A stretch of DNA of 64,000 nt from Comamonadaceae bacterium ALPHA2B (GCA_005503065.1 SCOE01000024.1:1-64000); one strand, 5' to 3'. Counted from the first letter of the stretch, positions 49,980 through 58,756 are shown. The notes: generated from the letters alone by a model not told the origin. Program-made: numbers and translations.

Positions 49980-50756
49980 TCCGTCACTTCCCATCTGCAC
50001 ACCGCCGGCTCGGCCGACGCCGAGTACGCCAGCCCGGCGGTGCGCCGCCTGCGCGAAGACCTCGCCCTGGCCCTGCGCGCCGCCGCCCACCACCACCTGG
50101 AGGAAGGCGTCTGCAACCACTTCAGCGTGATGCTTCCAGGAGCGCAGGACAGGTACCTGATCAATCCGCGTGGCCTGCACTGGAGCGAGGTGGGGCCCGA
50201 GGACATCGTGCTGATCGACGTGCAGGGCAAGGTGCTCGCCGGCCGCCATCGCGTGGAGCCCACGGCCCTCTTCATTCACGGCGCCGTGCATCGCCTCACC
50301 GGCCGGGCCGTGGTCCTGCATTGCCACATGCCCTACGCGACCGCGCTCACGCTCACCTCCGACCGCGGGCTCGACCCCACGCTCAGCCAGAACGCGATGC
50401 GCTACATGAACCGCATCGCCATCGACGCCGAATACAACGGCCTTGCGCTCGACGACGCGGAGGGCGAGCGCATCGCGCGAACGATGATGGGCGACAACGC
50501 CGGCAAGGACATCGCGTTCCTGGCCAACCACGGCGTGATCGTGGCCGGCGCCACCATCGCCCATGCCTACGACGACCTGTATTACCTCGAGCGCGCCTGC
50601 CTGCACCAGGTGCTGGCACAGAGCACCGGCCGGCCGCTGGTGCCCGTGCGGCCCGAGCTGGCGGCGCACGTCGCGGCGCAGATCCAGGGCGAGCGCGAGC
50701 AGTCGGACCTGTTCTTCGAGGCGCTGCGGCGGCTGCTGCCGGCGCCGCGACGCTGA
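49968..50756 (+). CDS. Class II (zinc) aldolase/adducin-family protein
   Basis: A 262-aa protein of the class II aldolase/adducin fold (L-fuculose-phosphate aldolase, MtnB). Zinc-binding histidines are seen in V-L-H-C-H-M-P-Y near 120 and L-A-N-H-G-V-I-V near 185, and the G-L-H-W-S segment near 65 is typical. In sugar-acid operons such proteins are aldolases or decarboxylases acting on keto-sugar acids; some relatives lack activity. The ATG 49968 lies inside the tail of repeat copy E, 7 bp after dgoA. No phosphate-binding detail can be judged here. Confidence 0.85.
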   Translation: MLEKSVTSHLHTAGSADAEYASPAVRRLREDLALALRAAAHHHLEEGVCNHFSVMLPGAQDRYLINPRGLHWSEVGPEDIVLIDVQGKVLAGRHRVEPTALFIHGAVHRLTGRAVVLHCHMPYATALTLTSDRGLDPTLSQNAMRYMNRIAIDAEYNGLALDDAEGERIARTMMGDNAGKDIAFLANHGVIVAGATIAHAYDDLYYLERACLHQVLAQSTGRPLVPVRPELAAHVAAQIQGEREQSDLFFEALRRLLPAPRR

Positions 50757-50854
50757 ACGCGATCACAACAACTCTTCATGCGCCTTCGTCGCAGCTTTGC
50801 ACGGCGTTCACACGGCGCGGCGACCATGCAGGCACCCCATAACGAGGAGTCACC

Positions 50855-51163
50855 GTGAAGAAACTCATCGCAGCCATCGGCGGCGCCGCCCTGATGTCGC
50901 TGGCCATGCTCGGCACCCCGGCCCAGGCCCAGCCCCACGGCCCCATCGTCCAGGTGCAGTACTACGGCCCACCGCCGCCGCCTCCGCGCTACCACCGGCC
51001 GCCCCCGCCGCCGCGCTACGTGCACCCCGGCTACTACCACGACGGCCCGCGCTACCACCCCCGCCATCGCCACTGGGAGCGCCGGCACGGCTGGCGCGAC
51101 AGCGACCGCGACGGCGTGCCGAACCGTTACGACCGTCGGCCTAACAACCCGTACCGCCATTGA
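50855..51163 (+). CDS. Small secreted Pro/Tyr/His-rich protein
   Basis: A 102-aa exported protein. Residues 1-25 are a clear Sec signal peptide ending A-Q-A-Q. The mature part is almost all low complexity: Y-G-P-P-P-P-P-P, R-Y-H-R-P and H-W-E-R-R-H-G-W blocks, then D-S-D-R-D-G-V-P-N-R-Y-D, a calcium-loop-like (thrombospondin type 3) motif. The start is GTG 50855 with an AACGAGGAG site. It is probably a periplasmic or cell-surface protein of unknown role. It ends at a strong bidirectional hairpin. Confidence 0.75.
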   Translation: MKKLIAAIGGAALMSLAMLGTPAQAQPHGPIVQVQYYGPPPPPPRYHRPPPPPRYVHPGYYHDGPRYHPRHRHWERRHGWRDSDRDGVPNRYDRRPNNPYRH

Positions 51164-51165
51164 GT

Positions 51166-51201
51166 GAACCAAGAACGCCCCGCAAGGGGCGTTCTTGGTT
51201 C
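51166..51201. terminator. Bidirectional terminator-like hairpin (16-bp perfect stem)
   Basis: GAACCAAGAACGCCCC and its exact complement flank a GCAA loop. It lies 2 bp after the secreted-protein stop and 8 bp before the SDR stop, between convergent genes. There is no long T-tract outside the stem, so termination could rely on stem strength. Confidence 0.6.
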
Positions 51202-51209
51202 CCGCGCGC

Positions 51210-51920
51210 TCAAGCCGCCACGGCGGCCGCGGCGTAGGGCGGGTTGGGGCTCGACAGACCCTGCTTGAGCTGCCGCGACACCTCGTCGGCCAGCACCTCC
51301 ACACCGCCGGTCTTCACGGCCTCGAAGGCCTGGCGCGCCACGTCGTCGGGCGAGGTCTTGGGGGCATCCACATGGGCGGCCATGTCGGTGTCCATGTAGC
51401 CCACATGCACGCTCACGACCTGCGTGCCCTGCCCCGCCAGCTCGTTGCGCAGGCCGTTGCTGAGCGACCAGGCCGCCGACTTGGTGGCGCTGTAGGTGGC
51501 CACGCTCGGGAAGGTCGTCCAGGCCAGCGCCGACAGCACGTTGACGATCGCACCGCCGCCGTTGCGCGCCAGCACGGGTGCGAAGGCGCGCGCCAGCAGC
51601 CAGGGCCCGAAGAAATTGGTCTCGAGCTCCGCCCGGGCGGCATCCAACGACGCGGCACCCAGCAGGTTCGAGCCGCGCGAAATGCCCGCGTTGTTGACCA
51701 GCACGTTGACGTCGCCGCAGGCAAGCGCCGCGGCCTCGACCTGCTCCGGCTTCGTGACGTCGAGCGCGACGGGCGTCACACCCGCCAGGGTGACGGTGCT
51801 CGCATCGCGCGCCGCGCCGTAGACCTCGCGCGCACCGGCCGCCAGTGCAGCCTTCGCGAAGGCCAGGCCCAGGCCACGGTTGGCCCCGGTGATGAAGACG
51901 ACGGAATCCTGAAGGTTCAT
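51210..51920 (-). CDS. Short-chain dehydrogenase/reductase
   Basis: A 236-aa classical SDR. The cofactor motif T-G-A-N-R-G-L-G at 11-18, N-N-A-G near 80, catalytic S-A-L and Y-S-A-T-K near 135-155 are all present. R15, with no acidic residue at the end of strand 2, suggests NADP(H). Substrate unknown. The gene converges with the secreted protein gene and follows MATE/MFS genes on the same strand across 58 bp. It may belong to their transcript but has its own ATG 51920. Confidence 0.85.
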   Translation of the reverse strand: MNLQDSVVFITGANRGLGLAFAKAALAAGAREVYGAARDASTVTLAGVTPVALDVTKPEQVEAAALACGDVNVLVNNAGISRGSNLLGAASLDAARAELETNFFGPWLLARAFAPVLARNGGGAIVNVLSALAWTTFPSVATYSATKSAAWSLSNGLRNELAGQGTQVVSVHVGYMDTDMAAHVDAPKTSPDDVARQAFEAVKTGGVEVLADEVSRQLKQGLSSPNPPYAAAAVAA

Positions 51921-51978
51921 GACATGCTCCGAATGGATGGGAGTGAAGAGAAGAAAGGGAAGGAGGCCGGCGGCAAAC

Positions 51979-53379
51979 TCAGGCCAGCCGACGCAGCAGC
52001 GCACCCGTGGTCCGCGGCCAGCCGGGCCGCCCGAACCAGGCGCCGCCCGAGATCACCGACGCGATGAAGAGCCCATAGGCGACCAGCGCCAGCCCCTGGG
52101 CGATGAACACGTGCACGAGCTGCCCGCCCCAGCGCAGCGCGAGCCAGCCGCCGATGCCGGCCACGGCCAGCCGGATGAGCGTGCCGAAGACCGGCCACAT
52201 CAGGCGGCCCGCGCCCTGCGAGGCGAAGTACAGCACCAGCCCCAGCCCGAAGAACCCGTACAGCGGCCCCACCGCACGCAGGTATTGCGTGCCAGCCTCG
52301 AGCATCGCGGGATCGTTGCCGAAGAGCAGCAGCCACTGGCGCGGGAACAGCGCCGCCGCGAGTCCGATGCCGCCAGTGAGCACGAAGGCCACGACGGCGC
52401 CGGTCCATGCGGCACGCAGCGCCCGCTCGCGCTGGCCGGCGCCGATGCAGGTGCCCACCATGGCGACCAGCGGAGCGCCCAGGCCGAACACCAGCGGCAC
52501 CAGCAGGTACTCGAGCCGCGAGGCGGTGCCGTAGCCCGCGATCGCCCCCGCGCCGTAGCGGCCGGCGAAAGCGGTCGCCAGCGCGATGCAGGCATTGGTC
52601 GCCACCGTGGAGATGGCGCCGAACAGCCCCACCCGCAGGATGTCGCGCAACAGCGGCCAGCGCAGCCGCGCCTGCGCCCACACGGGCCGCAGCAGGCTGC
52701 GGGGCGAGCGCAGGTACAGCGCCAGCGCGACCGTGCCGGCCAGGTAGTACACCAGCAGCGCCATCGCGCCGCCCGCGATGCCCATGCCCGGCACCGGTCC
52801 CCAGCCGAAGATCAGCAGCGGCGACAGTGGGATGAGCAGCACCACACCCGCCACCGTGACGTTGGCCGGCACCGCCATGTTGCCGGTGCCGCGGATCACG
52901 GCCGCCAGCGAGTTGAACATCCACACCAGCACCGCACCGGCGAACACCCAGTGCGAGTACGTCAGGGCCGCCTCCAGCGCAGCACCGCTGCCGCCCATCG
53001 CGCCGTACAGGGCGCGGCCGCCCAGCCACAGGGCCAGGGTGAAGGCGATGCCGAAGCCCAGTGCGATGGCCACCGCCTGCCAGACGAGGGCCTGTGCGTC
53101 CTCCTTGCGGCCTGCCCCGAGGGCGCGCGCCACGGCCGAGGCGATGCCGCCGCCCATCGCGCCGGCAGAGGTCATCTGCATCAGCATCACGATCGGAAAC
53201 ACCAGCGCCATGCCGGCCAGGGCATCGGTGCCGAGCTTGCCGACGAACCAGGTCTCGATGAGGCCGACCGCGGCCTGCGCCACCATGACCAGCACGTTGG
53301 GTGCGGCCATGCGCAGCAGCGTGGGCACGATCGGGTCGTGCAGCAGGCGCTGCGTGCGCGGATCGAGCGGCGCGTTCAT
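51979..53379 (-). CDS. MATE-family multidrug efflux transporter
   Basis: A 466-aa, 12-helix MATE exporter (Na+ or H+ driven). The early P-T-L-L-R-M-A-A-P-N-V-L segment and E-T-W-F-V-G-K-L-G-T-D-A-L-A motif are typical, as is the second-half repeat G-L-F-G-A-I-S-T near residue 255. ATG 53379 overlaps the MFS stop by four bases. The two transporters are therefore made together, under a MarR-type regulator located just upstream. Confidence 0.9.
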   Translation of the reverse strand: MNAPLDPRTQRLLHDPIVPTLLRMAAPNVLVMVAQAAVGLIETWFVGKLGTDALAGMALVFPIVMLMQMTSAGAMGGGIASAVARALGAGRKEDAQALVWQAVAIALGFGIAFTLALWLGGRALYGAMGGSGAALEAALTYSHWVFAGAVLVWMFNSLAAVIRGTGNMAVPANVTVAGVVLLIPLSPLLIFGWGPVPGMGIAGGAMALLVYYLAGTVALALYLRSPRSLLRPVWAQARLRWPLLRDILRVGLFGAISTVATNACIALATAFAGRYGAGAIAGYGTASRLEYLLVPLVFGLGAPLVAMVGTCIGAGQRERALRAAWTGAVVAFVLTGGIGLAAALFPRQWLLLFGNDPAMLEAGTQYLRAVGPLYGFFGLGLVLYFASQGAGRLMWPVFGTLIRLAVAGIGGWLALRWGGQLVHVFIAQGLALVAYGLFIASVISGGAWFGRPGWPRTTGALLRRLA

Positions 53380-54710
53380 GCCCGGGCCTGCGCCGCGACC
53401 ATGCCGCCCTGGGTGGCCGGTGCAGCCGGCTTGCCCACCGGGCCCGCGGGCCGGCGGATCGTGAGCACCAGCAGCGCCGCCAGCAGGCAGGCGCCGCCCG
53501 CCACGTAGAGCGCAGGGGTGTAGGTCAGCAGCAGCGTGCGCGACATGCCCGCACCCCAGGCCGCCGTCGCCGCACCCAGCTGGTGGGCCGCGAACACCCA
53601 GCCGAACACCATGCCGGCCTTCTGCGGGCCGAAGGCCGCGCCGGCCAGCTTGACGGTGGGCGGCACCGTGGCGATCCAGTCGAGGCCGTAGAACATCGCG
53701 AACACGCCCAGCCCCACGAGCGAGAAGCCGGAGTGCGGCAGCCAGAAGAGCGAGAGGCCGCGCAGCCCGTAGTACCAGAAGAGCAGCTTGCGGTTGTCGT
53801 AGCGGTCAGACAGCCAGCCCGACAACACCGTTCCGACGAAGTCGAAGGCACCCATCGCGGCCAGCACCGAGGCGGCGGGCACCGGCCCCAGCCCGTTGTC
53901 GCCGCACAGCGAGATGAAGTGCGTCTGCACCAGCCCGTTGGTGCTGAGCCCGCAGATGAAGAAGGTGCCGGCCAGGATCCAGAAGGTGCGGTGATGCGCC
54001 GCCTCGGCGAGCACGCGGAAGGGCGTGGCAAAACCCAGGCGGGTGATCGCGGCCTGGGGTGCCGTCGCCGTGGCGGGCGTCTCGCCATAGGGCAGCAGGC
54101 CCACGTCGGCCGGCCGGTCGCGCATGAGCCACAGCGCGAGCACGGCGATCAGGAAGGCACCGACGACGATGGGCACGACGGCCGAGCGCCACCCCCAGTG
54201 CTCGATCATCCATGCGGCCACCGGCAGGAAGGCCAGTTGCCCCGTGGCCGAGCTCGCGGTGAGCAGCCCGATGACCAACCCGCGCCTGGCGTTGAACCAG
54301 CGGTTGGCGACCACCGCGCCGAGCACCATCGCGGTCATGCCGGTGCCCAGGCCCAGCATCAGGCTCCAGAGCACGAACAGCTGCCACAGCTGGTTCGCGG
54401 CCGTGACCAGCGCCATCGCGCCGCCGACCAGCGCCAGGCCGCACACCATGACCCTGCGCAGGCCGAAACGCTCCATCAGCACCGCGGCGAAAGGCCCCAT
54501 GAGCCCGAAGAGCGCGAAGCGCAAGGCCAGCGACGAGGAGATCTGTTCCGTGGTCCACCCGAACTCGTCGCCCAGCGGCTTGAGCATCGCGCCCGGCAGG
54601 CCCAGCGCGGCCGCCATGGTGAGCATGGTGAGGAAGGTGACGGCGGCCACCAGCCAGCCGTAGTGGATGCCTCGGGCTTGCAGCCAGGCGGAGACGCGTG
54701 TGGCGGACAT
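53376..54710 (-). CDS. MFS transporter (monocarboxylate/drug-type)
   Basis: A 444-aa, 12-helix MFS carrier. The A-R-G-I-H-Y-G-W-L start, Q-I-S-S-S-L-A-L-R-F-A-L-F-G-L-M-G-P-F near 57 and R-R-G-L-V-I-G-L-L-T-A-S-S-A-T-G-Q near 144 resemble the oxalate/formate antiporter-like MCT group. Its stop overlaps the MATE start. Upstream across 48 bp is a MarR gene on the same strand. The pairing with MATE and MarR suggests export of a toxic organic compound, but uptake cannot be excluded. Confidence 0.85.
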   Translation of the reverse strand: MSATRVSAWLQARGIHYGWLVAAVTFLTMLTMAAALGLPGAMLKPLGDEFGWTTEQISSSLALRFALFGLMGPFAAVLMERFGLRRVMVCGLALVGGAMALVTAANQLWQLFVLWSLMLGLGTGMTAMVLGAVVANRWFNARRGLVIGLLTASSATGQLAFLPVAAWMIEHWGWRSAVVPIVVGAFLIAVLALWLMRDRPADVGLLPYGETPATATAPQAAITRLGFATPFRVLAEAAHHRTFWILAGTFFICGLSTNGLVQTHFISLCGDNGLGPVPAASVLAAMGAFDFVGTVLSGWLSDRYDNRKLLFWYYGLRGLSLFWLPHSGFSLVGLGVFAMFYGLDWIATVPPTVKLAGAAFGPQKAGMVFGWVFAAHQLGAATAAWGAGMSRTLLLTYTPALYVAGGACLLAALLVLTIRRPAGPVGKPAAPATQGGMVAAQARA

Positions 54711-54758
54711 CGGGATTCCAGTGGTCGATGAAGTCGGGGCGGTGGCCGGGCGCGAGGC

Positions 54759-55214
54759 TCAGCAGGCCGGGTCGTCCGCCTCGCCGGGCGCCAGCATGTC
54801 CAGGGCCTCGTCGATCAGGGCATGGAGCTGGGCCACGCGAACCAGCCCGAGCCGCTCGTTGAGCGAGCGCTGGGCCTGCTGCCACAGTGCGCGTGCCTCC
54901 TCGCGTTTGGCACGGCCGGCAGGGGTGATGCGGATCAGGCGGCTGCGGGCGTCGGCGCCCTCGCCCATCTCGGCCCAGCCCTCGGCGATCAGCGGCTTGA
55001 GGTTGCGCGTGAGCGTCGACGCGTCCAGGCTCATGCGCGCCGCCAGGTCGACCGGCCGCACCGGGCCCGCGGCCAGGATGTTGGACAGCAGCGAGTACTG
55101 CGAGGTCTTGAGGCCGCTGGCCGCCACGTGGGCGTCGTAGTGGCGCGCGACGACCCGGCTGAGCTGGCGCAGCTTGAAACTCGTGCAGCCCTTGGGCTTT
55201 GCGATAGCATCCAT
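54759..55214 (-). CDS. MarR-family regulator
   Basis: A 151-aa MarR protein with the winged helix S-Q-Y-S-L-L-S-N-I-L and S-L-D-A-S-T-L-T-R-N-L-K-P-L near residues 40-75, and dimerisation helices at both ends. ATG 55214 is used; ATG 55223 is also possible. It heads the minus-strand MFS/MATE genes and is divergent from a thioesterase gene. Palindromes between the two genes look like its operators. MarR proteins usually repress and are relieved by phenolic ligands. Confidence 0.87.
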   Translation of the reverse strand: MDAIAKPKGCTSFKLRQLSRVVARHYDAHVAASGLKTSQYSLLSNILAAGPVRPVDLAARMSLDASTLTRNLKPLIAEGWAEMGEGADARSRLIRITPAGRAKREEARALWQQAQRSLNERLGLVRVAQLHALIDEALDMLAPGEADDPAC

Positions 55215-55218
55215 GCCT

Positions 55219-55249
55219 ATCATTGTAGCTGCAATGATTGCATATGCAA
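55219..55249. promoter_or_regulatory. Overlapping palindromes, candidate MarR operators
   Basis: ATCATTG-N6-CAATGAT (55219-55238, perfect 7-bp arms) overlaps by one base TTGCATATGCAA (55238-55249, perfect 12-bp palindrome). Both lie between the divergent MarR and thioesterase starts. The arrangement suits autorepression plus control of the thioesterase gene. Confidence 0.5.
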
Positions 55250-55279
55250 CCTTCAAGTCATCCAGAGAGGAGCACGACC

Positions 55280-55834
55280 TTGACCCCGACGAATTCCGAA
55301 GACGTGTTGAAAACCTGGCTCGCCGAGGAGGCCGAAGTCATGGCCCGGCTCGACGCCGGACCCGGCCCCGGGCTCGCGCGGCCCGACCAGATCGCCGGAA
55401 AGAGCGGCCTGGAGGTCATGGAAGGGATGCTTCGCGGCGAACTGCCCTATGCCGAGATCGCGAAGACGCTGGACTTCACCATCGTCGAGGTCGGGCCGGG
55501 CAAGGCGGTGTTCCAGGGCACGCCCCTGCAGCGCCACCTGAACCCGCTGGGCACCGTGCACGGAGGCTGGTTCGCCACCCTGCTCGATTCGGCGCTGGGC
55601 TGCGCCGTCCACACCATGATGCCGCCCGGCCGCGGCTACACCACGGCCGAGCTGGGCGTGAACCTGGTCAAGGCGATCACGCCCAGGGTGCCGCGCGTGC
55701 GCGCCGAGGGCCGCGTGATCCACTGCGGCCGGCAGCTCGCGACGGCCGAGGCGCGGCTGGTGGGCCCGGACGGCACGCTGTACGCCCATGCCACGACCAC
55801 CTGCCTGGTGTTCGACGTGCCGGCTGCGCGCTGA
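55280..55834 (+). CDS. Hotdog-fold acyl-CoA thioesterase (PaaI-like)
   Basis: A 184-aa hotdog protein. The family signature L-G-T-V-H-G-G-W-F-A-T-L-L-D-S-A-L-G lies near residue 90-107, with the catalytic-region Asp. PaaI-type enzymes remove CoA from aromatic acyl-CoAs. I chose TTG 55280, which has a strong GAGAGGAG site 7 nt upstream; the in-frame ATG 55244 lies inside the operator palindrome and lacks such a site. Divergent from MarR, suggesting a role in aromatic or phenolic metabolism controlled by that regulator. Confidence 0.85.
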   Translation: MTPTNSEDVLKTWLAEEAEVMARLDAGPGPGLARPDQIAGKSGLEVMEGMLRGELPYAEIAKTLDFTIVEVGPGKAVFQGTPLQRHLNPLGTVHGGWFATLLDSALGCAVHTMMPPGRGYTTAELGVNLVKAITPRVPRVRAEGRVIHCGRQLATAEARLVGPDGTLYAHATTTCLVFDVPAAR

Positions 55835-55894
55835 CGCCCCGGCGCTTCAACCCCACGGCGCCAGGGTCCTTCGTCCTGGGAGCGCCCTCTTGTC

Positions 55895-55913
55895 GTTGAC
55901 AATGATTCTCAAC
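55895..55913 (+). promoter_or_regulatory. Fur box upstream of the iron importer
   Basis: GTTGACAATGATTCTCAAC is a 19-bp near-perfect palindrome (one mismatch) and matches the Fur pattern TGAGAATCATTGTCA read on the other strand. It lies 65 bp before the start of the iron-binding protein gene, so the operon is probably repressed by Fe-Fur. Confidence 0.72.
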
Positions 55914-55978
55914 CAGCCGCACGCTGGGCCGGCGCCTGCCGGCACAAGAGATCCCAGTCGACGTCCGGAGGAGTTTCC

Positions 55979-57025
55979 ATGTCCCTGTTGTCCCGTCCGC
56001 GCCGGAAGGCGTGTGCCTTCGCCCTTGCGGCCGCCGGCCTGGTGGCCGCCGCCCTGCCCGCCCATGCGCAGGGCGAGCTCACGCTCTACACCACCCGCGA
56101 GCCGGGCCTGATCCAGCCGCTGATCGCGGCCTTCAGCGCGCAGACGCAGATCAAGGTGAACACGGTGTTCGTCAAGGACGGGCTGCTCGAACGCGTAAAG
56201 GCGGAGGGCGCCCGCTCGCCCGCCGACGTGCTGATGACGGTGGACGTGGGCAACCTGCTCGACCTCGTCGAAGGCGGCGTGACCCAGCCGGTGAAGTCGG
56301 CCGCGCTCGAGTCGGCGATTCCCGCCAACCTGCGCGGGGCCGACGGCCAGTGGTTCTCGCTGTCGATGCGTGCGCGCGTGCTGTACGCCGACAAGAACCT
56401 CAAGCTGGCGAACTTCCGCTACGAGGACCTGGCCGACCCGAAATACAAGGGCAAGGTCTGCATCCGCGCCGGACAGCACCCCTACAACACCGCGCTCGTG
56501 GCGGCGCTGATCGCGCACGACGGCGAGGCGCAGGCCGAGCAATGGCTGCGCGGCGTGAAGACCAACCTGGCGCGCAAGGCCACGGGCGGCGACCGCGACG
56601 TGGCGCGCGACATCCTCGGCGGCATCTGCGACGTGGGCCTGGCCAACTCCTACTACGTGGGCCAGATGAAGGGCTCCAAGGAAGGCAGCGACGCGCGCAA
56701 GTGGGGCGACGCGATCAAGGTGGTCCGCCCGACCTTCGCCAAGGGCGGCGGCACGCACGTCAACATCAGCGGCGCCGCCGTCGCGAAGAGCGCGCCGAAC
56801 CGCGACAACGCGGTGAAGCTGCTGGAGTTCCTGGTGTCGGAGCCGGCGCAGCAGCTCTATGCGCAGGCCAACTACGAGTACCCGGTGCGCAAGGGCGTGG
56901 CGCTCGATCCGATCATCGGCCAGACCATCGGCGAGCTGAAGGTCGATCCGCTGCCGCTGACCGAAATCGCCAAATACCGCAAGCAGGCCAGCGCGCTGGT
57001 CGACAAGGTCGGCTTCGACAGGTAA
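55979..57025 (+). CDS. fbpA: Periplasmic Fe(3+)-binding protein (FbpA/FutA family)
   Basis: A 348-aa iron receptor of the transferrin-like bacterial fold. A signal peptide (R-R-K-A-C-A-F-A then Ala-rich, ending A-H-A-Q) is followed by the family opening E-L-T-L-Y-T-T-R-E-P. The paired tyrosines Y225-Y226 in N-S-Y-Y-V-G are the usual Fe ligands. Later N-Y-E-Y-P-V-R-K-G-V is also typical. A Fur box lies upstream. The permease and ATPase genes follow on the same strand. Confidence 0.92.
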   Translation: MSLLSRPRRKACAFALAAAGLVAAALPAHAQGELTLYTTREPGLIQPLIAAFSAQTQIKVNTVFVKDGLLERVKAEGARSPADVLMTVDVGNLLDLVEGGVTQPVKSAALESAIPANLRGADGQWFSLSMRARVLYADKNLKLANFRYEDLADPKYKGKVCIRAGQHPYNTALVAALIAHDGEAQAEQWLRGVKTNLARKATGGDRDVARDILGGICDVGLANSYYVGQMKGSKEGSDARKWGDAIKVVRPTFAKGGGTHVNISGAAVAKSAPNRDNAVKLLEFLVSEPAQQLYAQANYEYPVRKGVALDPIIGQTIGELKVDPLPLTEIAKYRKQASALVDKVGFDR

Positions 57026-57040
57026 AGGCTTCAAACGTCG

Positions 57041-57055
57041 AGCCGCTTCGCGGCT
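57041..57055 (+). promoter_or_regulatory. Intercistronic hairpin between fbpA and fbpB
   Basis: AGCCG-CTTCG-CGGCT forms a short GC hairpin in the 54-bp gap. No T-tract follows. It could protect the fbpA message end so that the binding protein is made in excess, as is usual for such operons. Confidence 0.35.
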
Positions 57056-57079
57056 TGGCTTCCGCTCCGCGATGACCTG

Positions 57080-58756
57080 ATGTGGATCGCTCGCAGGCCG
57101 GGCCTGCGCAACGTGGGCCCGCTGTGGCAGGCCGGTGCCATCCTGGTGGCGCTGGGCGTGCTCGCGCCCGTGCTCTCGCTGGCCTGGCTGGCGGCGGGGG
57201 CCGACCTCGCGCACTGGACGCACCTCGCGCAGCACGTGCTGCCGCAGGCAGCGCTCAACACCGCCCTGCTGCTGGCCGGCGTCGGCACGCTGGTGCTGGT
57301 GATCGGCACCGGTTGCGCATGGCTGGTGTCGAGCTGCGACTTCCCCGGCCGCCGCGTGCTGAACTGGGCCCTGCTGCTGCCGCTGGCCATGCCGACCTAC
57401 ATCGTGGCCTTCGCCTACCTCGACCTGCTGCACCCCATCGGCCCGGTGCAGACCGCGCTGCGCTGGGTGCTGGGCTACGACAGCCCGCGCGATTTCCGCC
57501 TGCCCGACCTGCGATCGATGGGCGGCGCGGTGGGCGTGCTGGGCATCGTGCTCTACCCCTACGTCTACCTCACCGCGCGTGCCATGTTCATGACCCAGCC
57601 CGCGCACCTGCTGGAGGCGGCGCGCTCGCTCGGTGAAGGCCGCTGGGGCGCCTTCCGGCGCGTGGCACTGCCGCTGGCGAGGCCCGCGCTGGCGGTGGGC
57701 CTGAGCCTCGCGCTGCTGGAGACGCTCAACGACATCGGTGCGTCGGAATTCCTGGGCGTGAACACCTTGACGGTCGCCATCTACACGACATGGATCACTC
57801 GCTCCGACCTGGCCGGCGCGGCGCAGATCGCCTGCGCCATGCTCGCGGTGGTCGTGCTGCTCGTCGTGCTGGAGCAGCATGGCCGCCGCCGCCAGCGCTT
57901 CGGCTCCGCGCAGCGCATGCGGGCCATGGCACCCCGGCGACTGCAGGGCGCGCGGGCCTGGGCGGCCACCGCCGCCGCCAGCCTGCCGGTGCTGCTGGGC
58001 TTCGTGGCGCCCGCGGCCTACCTGGTGGCCGAGACGGTCAAGCGCCTGCGCCTGGGCCAGGGCATCTCCAGCGGCCTGTGGGCCAGCCTGGGCAACACGG
58101 TGGCGCTGGCCCTGGGCGTGACCACCGTCGCCGTGCTGGCGGGGCTGCTCGTGGCCTGGGCTGTGCGACAGGGCGCCGCCAGCACGCGGCCCGGCCGCTG
58201 GCCGGCGCGCCTGGCCAGCCTGGGCTACGCCCTGCCCGGCACGGTGCTCGCCATCGGCCTGCTGTCGCCCGCACTGGCGCTGGATGCCGGCGTCGCTTCG
58301 GCGCTCGGCCTGCCGGGACTGCCGCTGATGGGACTGGGCGTGGTGCTGGTGATCGCCTGCACCATCCGCTTCCTGGCGATGCCGGTGGGCGGCATCGACG
58401 CCGGCCTGGCGCGCATCCCGCCCGCGCTCGAACAGGCCGCGCGCTCGCTGGGCGAAGGCACACTCGGCGCCCTGCGGCGCGTGCACCTGCCGCTGCTGCG
58501 CCCGGCGATCGCCGCCAGCGCCCTGCTCGTCTTCGTCGATGCCATGAAGGAACTGCCCGCCACCCTGCTGCTGCGCCCCGCCAACTTCGACACGCTGGCC
58601 ACCTGGCTCTACGCCGAGGCGGCGCGGGGGACCTACGAGGAAGGCGCCATCGCCGCGCTCGCCATCGTGCTGGCCGGCCTGCTGCCGGTGGTCTGGCTGG
58701 CGCGAACCCAACTCGATGCCGGCAGCGTCGAATCGACCGTGGGCGTGCCCGCATGA
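57080..58756 (+). CDS. fbpB: Fe(3+) ABC transporter permease (FbpB family)
   Basis: A 558-aa inner-membrane permease with two fused transport domains, about 12 helices. Both ATPase-contact (EAA) loops are visible: E-A-A-R-S-L-G-E-G ... F-R-R-V-A-L-P near residue 178 and E-Q-A-A-R-S-L-G-E-G ... L-R-R-V-H-L-P near 452. Length and duplication are as in FbpB/FutB. It follows the receptor gene by 54 bp and its stop overlaps the ATPase start. Confidence 0.92.
   Translation: MWIARRPGLRNVGPLWQAGAILVALGVLAPVLSLAWLAAGADLAHWTHLAQHVLPQAALNTALLLAGVGTLVLVIGTGCAWLVSSCDFPGRRVLNWALLLPLAMPTYIVAFAYLDLLHPIGPVQTALRWVLGYDSPRDFRLPDLRSMGGAVGVLGIVLYPYVYLTARAMFMTQPAHLLEAARSLGEGRWGAFRRVALPLARPALAVGLSLALLETLNDIGASEFLGVNTLTVAIYTTWITRSDLAGAAQIACAMLAVVVLLVVLEQHGRRRQRFGSAQRMRAMAPRRLQGARAWAATAAASLPVLLGFVAPAAYLVAETVKRLRLGQGISSGLWASLGNTVALALGVTTVAVLAGLLVAWAVRQGAASTRPGRWPARLASLGYALPGTVLAIGLLSPALALDAGVASALGLPGLPLMGLGVVLVIACTIRFLAMPVGGIDAGLARIPPALEQAARSLGEGTLGALRRVHLPLLRPAIAASALLVFVDAMKELPATLLLRPANFDTLATWLYAEAARGTYEEGAIAALAIVLAGLLPVVWLARTQLDAGSVESTVGVPA

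Noticed and set aside
55847-58711. 954-residue open frame on the minus strand
   Set aside because: Shadow opposite the iron-binding protein and permease genes; no recognisable motif, typical of high-GC antisense frames.
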